Below, one piece after another: positions 6,137 to 8,348 of a stretch of 8,348 nucleotides of DNA. The DNA is from Leptolinea sp. UBA1437. GTDB lineage: Bacteria; Chloroflexota; Anaerolineae; Anaerolineales; Anaerolineaceae. The stretch is from assembly GCA_002329625.1 (NCBI GenBank), contig DCTP01000011.1:23292-31639 (forward strand), read 5' to 3'. The stretch's first letter is position 1. Each line of letters opens with the position of its first letter. Under the pieces are notes generated by a model that saw only the letters and a list, made by a program, of their open reading frames with translations, was not told where the DNA came from and did no database searches. A program made the translations under genes and the position numbers.

Positions 6137-7228
6137 TTACGGTTTCATCGCATCACGAAGAGCCGCGACATCTTCACTTTTCATTCCGAAGGCTGAACCG
6201 ACGACGATTTCGCCATCAATAATTTTCTTCTCAATTTCATCCAGTTTTTTCTGAATTTCTTCCGGAACCAGTGCTTTGTAATTATCGTTCTTTGCTAAAC
6301 CGACAGCACCTGTGCTCAGACCGAGAGAATAATCATGACTCGTATCCATCGTCCCGTCCATATAACCTTTAACCGCTGTAACGAGCGAATCTCCCACATT
6401 TTTCAAAGCGGAAGAAATAATGTTTCTAGCCAAATTCGCATCCGTATCCTGAAGTTGTGCCCAAGTATCCATATCGCAACCGATAAAATATTTATCAACG
6501 TTGCTTGAAGCAGTTACAGCACCCAGGATGCTTTGAGAAGCCGGCGCAAATACGATCTGTGCTCCCTGGTTATAAAGTTGGGTGGTCATTTCGAGAGCTT
6601 TCGGGACATCCTCAAAAGATCCGACGTAGGAAGTAAGCAATTTAATGCTGGGATCAATATACTTTATTCCGTCGATATATCCAACCAGGAAGTTATTAAT
6701 ATTTGCAGTGTCCATTGAACCGACGAAACCGAGTATTCGTTTATCGGGATCGATTTTTTCGGCACCTGAATCAAGCATCAAAGCTGCCAGTGCCCCTGCC
6801 ATGAAAGATCCTTCATTATCAAGATAAGATATTCCCATCATATTTCCCGTCGTGACGACAGTTCGATCGACATTACCGTCAAAGAAAATATAATGTTTTT
6901 CGGGGAATTGAACAGCGATATTCTGTGCAAGCTCTTTCACAGACCAGGTACCGGAAATAATCAGATCCCAATCCTGTTCAGACACATCCAAATAGTGACC
7001 TTCATAAGCAGTCTCATCGCGTCCCATTTCGATGATTTTCGTTTGAGCGCCAAGTTCTTTTTCCATTCGCCGGACACCGCTGGCTGCCGAATCATAAAAG
7101 CCTTTATCGCCCAAACTACCATTAATAAGCAAAACGACCTTGATCGGTGCATCTTCTGCCGCGACTAGTCCAAATACGGACAATATCACGGCAATTGCCA
7201 ACATTACTGAAAACAATTTTTTACTCAT
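6137..7228 (-). CDS. BMP/PnrA-type nucleoside-binding protein, exported
   Basis: A 363-residue solute-binding protein of the Bmp family (PnrA, BmpA, NupN type) that presents nucleosides to the importer encoded just downstream. Seen: a signal peptide with Lys3-Lys4, a hydrophobic core (about 5-22) and a likely signal peptidase I site after VAA (24). There is no cysteine there, so no lipobox, unlike most family members. Mature landmarks: INGSLGDKGFYDSAASGVRR (about 35-54), in place of the usual DxSFNQ-type ligand loop; SYLDNEGSFMAGALAALM; GFVGSMDTANINNFLVGYIDG; APASQSILGAV; FIGCDMDTW, carrying the conserved acidic residue near the ligand; and LGLSTGAVGLAKND near the C-terminus. ATG is preceded by a very strong AAAGGAGGA site (7232-7240), consistent with high expression. 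A hairpin terminator follows directly. The family assignment is firm; whether it prefers purine or pyrimidine nucleosides cannot be read from sequence alone. Confidence 0.93.
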   Translation of the reverse strand: MSKKLFSVMLAIAVILSVFGLVAAEDAPIKVVLLINGSLGDKGFYDSAASGVRRMEKELGAQTKIIEMGRDETAYEGHYLDVSEQDWDLIISGTWSVKELAQNIAVQFPEKHYIFFDGNVDRTVVTTGNMMGISYLDNEGSFMAGALAALMLDSGAEKIDPDKRILGFVGSMDTANINNFLVGYIDGIKYIDPSIKLLTSYVGSFEDVPKALEMTTQLYNQGAQIVFAPASQSILGAVTASSNVDKYFIGCDMDTWAQLQDTDANLARNIISSALKNVGDSLVTAVKGYMDGTMDTSHDYSLGLSTGAVGLAKNDNYKALVPEEIQKKLDEIEKKIIDGEIVVGSAFGMKSEDVAALRDAMKP

Positions 7229-7231
7229 AAA

Positions 7232-7240
7232 TCCTCCTTT
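7232..7240 (-). promoter_or_regulatory. Strong ribosome binding site of the binding-protein gene
   Basis: AAAGGAGGA on the minus strand stands three bases before the ATG at 7228, the best ribosome site in the window. Together with the terminator after the gene it points to the binding protein being the most abundant product. Confidence 0.85.
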
Positions 7241-7285
7241 TTTTCTTCAAACGGGTCATTTTTCCCCCGCTTTTAACAAATAAAT

Positions 7286-7319
7286 CGTTAATAGGACATT
7301 ACAGCTCGTCTATTAATCG
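7286..7319. promoter_or_regulatory. Imperfect inverted repeat across the gntR stop codon, possible operator
   Basis: CGTTAATAG (7286-7294) and CTATTAATCG (7310-7319) form an inverted repeat with a 15-base gap; TTAATAG/CTATTAA is exact over 7 bases and the outer CG pairs too after a one-base shift. It covers the end of gntR, roughly 60-90 bp upstream of bmp, where an operator for an internal bmp promoter could sit. I see no convincing -35/-10 pair next to it, and the half-site spacing is longer than in known GntR operators, so this is only a candidate. Confidence 0.25.
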
Positions 7320-8115
7320 GAATTCGATAACAACTGCTCCTAAGGTAATATCTAGCATACCCAATCGGTTGGTCTTTTTCATCCCGCATAATCTCTTCTA
7401 AGAAAAGAACGACATCATTTTTGGGGACAGTCATTTTCATATTCGCATCAGCATTTGCCCCGAACGCCGTCATAAATGATTGAGCTGTCGCAGCAAACGA
7501 ATAAACTCCTTCCTGCCCAAAATGATATAGATCATCTCTGTTTTCGGGATTAATCCCCAAATATTTTAATTTTTCAACCATTATCATCAAGACAGATGTG
7601 CTCATCATCTCATCTTGTGATCGATAATAAAAATCCATAATCTGCAATTCCTTCCCGGGAGTTGCTTCTAATCGATCAGCGAGATATTCACCACACATTT
7701 CAACATTCGATTTCATTTCTACCGAATCGATTTGTTCGATACAATTTTCCAGACAAATGTTGTAGCACCAAGGGAGTGAGTGATGCAAACTGGAAGCATT
7801 GAAAGCAATGACTGTACCTTTTCCCTGTCTCTTGTAAACCAGCCCATCCTCCTCCAAATGCCGAAATGCCTGCCTGACCGTTGCTCGACTGACATTCCAG
7901 TGTTCCGCCAATAAATTTTCTCCCGGAAGCTGATCTCCGGCATTGGCAACGCCTTTTTCAACAAGATGATAAAAAATATCGCAGATACGAACATAAATGG
8001 GGACGCCATCCAAGATAGTCCGATCTATCTGGGGGATACTGGTAAGTTCAATTTTCCCAAATCCGTTCAGCTGCTTTTCAACGGACAGTTCGGTTTGCTC
8101 CTCAAAATTATTCAC
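7288..8115 (-). CDS. GntR/HutC-family transcription regulator with UTRA-type ligand domain
   Basis: A 275-residue DNA-binding regulator. Residues about 38-103 form the GntR winged helix: PIYVRICDIFYHLVEKG, then LPGENLLAEHWNVSRATVRQ with the recognition helix at NVSRATVRQAFRHLEEDG, then the wing LVYKRQGKGTVI. Residues about 105-268 resemble the UTRA effector domain of the HutC subgroup, ending in the typical QPIGYARYYLRSSCYRIPI. About 35 extra residues precede the DNA-binding domain. A TTG at 8154 would add 13 residues but lacks a ribosome site and lies deeper in the upstream gene. The GTG at 8115 has AAAGGA eight bases upstream and is preferred. It overlaps the stop of the upstream phosphorylase by 8 bp, so it is co-transcribed with the genes it probably controls; the ligand is likely a nucleoside, base or sugar phosphate (inferred). 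Fit to GntR is firm, to UTRA good. Confidence 0.9.
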   Translation of the reverse strand: MNNFEEQTELSVEKQLNGFGKIELTSIPQIDRTILDGVPIYVRICDIFYHLVEKGVANAGDQLPGENLLAEHWNVSRATVRQAFRHLEEDGLVYKRQGKGTVIAFNASSLHHSLPWCYNICLENCIEQIDSVEMKSNVEMCGEYLADRLEATPGKELQIMDFYYRSQDEMMSTSVLMIMVEKLKYLGINPENRDDLYHFGQEGVYSFAATAQSFMTAFGANADANMKMTVPKNDVVLFLEEIMRDEKDQPIGYARYYLRSSCYRIPINRRAVMSY

Positions 8116-8348
8116 GTCCCTTATCCTTTCGAATGACAGCACGCATCGCTTCAATACCTGTTTCGATTGCTCGATGTTCTAAATCACCCGGATAGTTTCG
8201 TTTATCGTTCGAATATTCATGGAAATTGGTTGCACTGACTAAAACAGCAGCGGTTCTAATTTTCAAACTTGATCCGACCAGAAAAAGCGGTGCACTTTCC
8301 ATCTCGGTGCTGGTAGCCCCACCGGCTTCATAAGCGCCCCACTTTTCA
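8108..8348 (-). CDS. Nucleoside phosphorylase (PNP_UDP_1 family), C-terminal part, cut by window edge
   Basis: Only the last 79 residues are inside the window; the frame runs open to the right edge, so the true start lies outside and the first base at the edge is part of a split codon. The visible part starts at EKWGAYEAGGATSTEMESAP: the Glu-Met-Glu of STEMESAPLF is the ribose-binding motif of uridine/purine nucleoside phosphorylases. It continues with a strand KIRTAAVLVSATN and a closing helix EHRAIETGIEAMRAVI. It would split a nucleoside with phosphate in the cytosol. It differs from the complete phosphorylase further down (NVEMESSALF there; a different C-terminal end), so the operon carries two distinct members of the family, perhaps for different nucleosides. 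It is followed with an 8-bp overlap by gntR. An ATG at 8302 within this frame is Met of EMES, not a start. Confidence 0.85.
   Translation of the reverse strand, partial: EKWGAYEAGGATSTEMESAPLFLVGSSLKIRTAAVLVSATNFHEYSNDKRNYPGDLEHRAIETGIEAMRAVIRKDKGRE
8113..8129 (-). promoter_or_regulatory. Ribosome site and GTG start of gntR inside the upstream phosphorylase gene
   Basis: On the minus strand AAAGGA (8124-8129), an eight-base spacer and GTG (8113-8115). The upstream gene stops with TAA at 8108-8110, giving the same GTGAATAA overlap as at ATPase/permease 1. This site decides for GTG over the upstream TTG at 8154. Confidence 0.7.

Noticed and set aside
5997..6254. 85-codon plus-strand frame across the bmp-ATPase gap
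   Set aside because: Half of it is antisense to bmp and the rest is made of the two hairpins; no ribosome site and no domain-like sequence.
6961..7152. 63-codon minus-strand frame inside the binding-protein gene
   Set aside because: It is a different frame of the same strand within a clear, conserved gene.
7245..7275. Weak GC hairpin (CGGG/CCCG) between gntR and bmp as a terminator
   Set aside because: Only four to six pairs with a bulge and no real T-run follow; stopping transcription here would also cut off the transporter genes.
7719..8009. 96-codon minus-strand frame inside gntR
   Set aside because: Alternative frame of a well-supported regulator; the translation has no family-like features.
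8116..8154. TTG start at 8154 for gntR
   Set aside because: No ribosome site is seen in front of it, while GTG at 8115 has AAAGGA at good distance.
1..8348. Mobile elements, CRISPR arrays, toxin-antitoxin or defence genes
   Set aside because: No transposase, integrase, direct-repeat array or defence-type protein is present; every gene fits nucleoside metabolism or its control.

Overview
The window holds one block of genes, all transcribed on the minus strand (right to left), that together look like a nucleoside uptake and breakdown operon. Reading in the direction of transcription: (1) the C-terminal end of a nucleoside phosphorylase cut by the right edge; (2) a GntR/HutC-type repressor with a UTRA ligand domain; (3) a BMP/PnrA-type periplasmic nucleoside-binding protein; (4) a fused double-domain ABC ATPase; (5) and (6) two BPD_transp_2 permeases; (7) a second, complete nucleoside phosphorylase of the uridine phosphorylase type; (8) an amidohydrolase of the MTA/SAH (adenosine-type) deaminase family. 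No gene on the plus strand is supported.

The genes are tightly packed. The pairs phosphorylase/gntR and ATPase/permease 1 overlap by 8 bp, each with a GTG start buried in the sequence GTGAATAA. Permease 1/permease 2 and phosphorylase/amidohydrolase are separated by a single base. The only sizeable internal gaps are gntR-bmp (59 bp), permease 2-phosphorylase (42 bp) and bmp-ATPase (167 bp). The last carries a terminator-like hairpin with a T-rich tail just after bmp, then a second long imperfect hairpin just before the ATPase start. This is the layout expected when the binding protein must be made in excess over the membrane parts. A 16-bp-arm palindrome 43 bp past the last gene probably ends the operon. 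The main promoter must lie to the right of the window.

How the parts fit: the binding protein captures a nucleoside outside the inner membrane, the two permeases and the ATPase import it, the phosphorylase(s) split it into base and (deoxy)ribose-1-phosphate, and the amidohydrolase deaminates an adenine-type nucleoside or derivative. The GntR protein probably senses a nucleoside or a breakdown product. The exact substrate is not fixed by the sequence: the complete phosphorylase keeps phosphate and ribose residues of Udp but lacks the Gln/Arg pair that reads uracil, and the deaminase points to purines.

Organism: moderate-to-low GC by eye, strong AGGAGG-type ribosome binding sites and frequent GTG starts. 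The binding protein has an ordinary signal peptide with no lipobox cysteine, which fits a diderm (outer-membrane) anaerobe-type lineage such as Synergistota, Spirochaetota or Thermotogota better than a monoderm Firmicute, where such proteins are usually lipoproteins. This is a weak inference. I see no mobile element, CRISPR array, tRNA or rRNA, and no evidence for a wholly new type of system.
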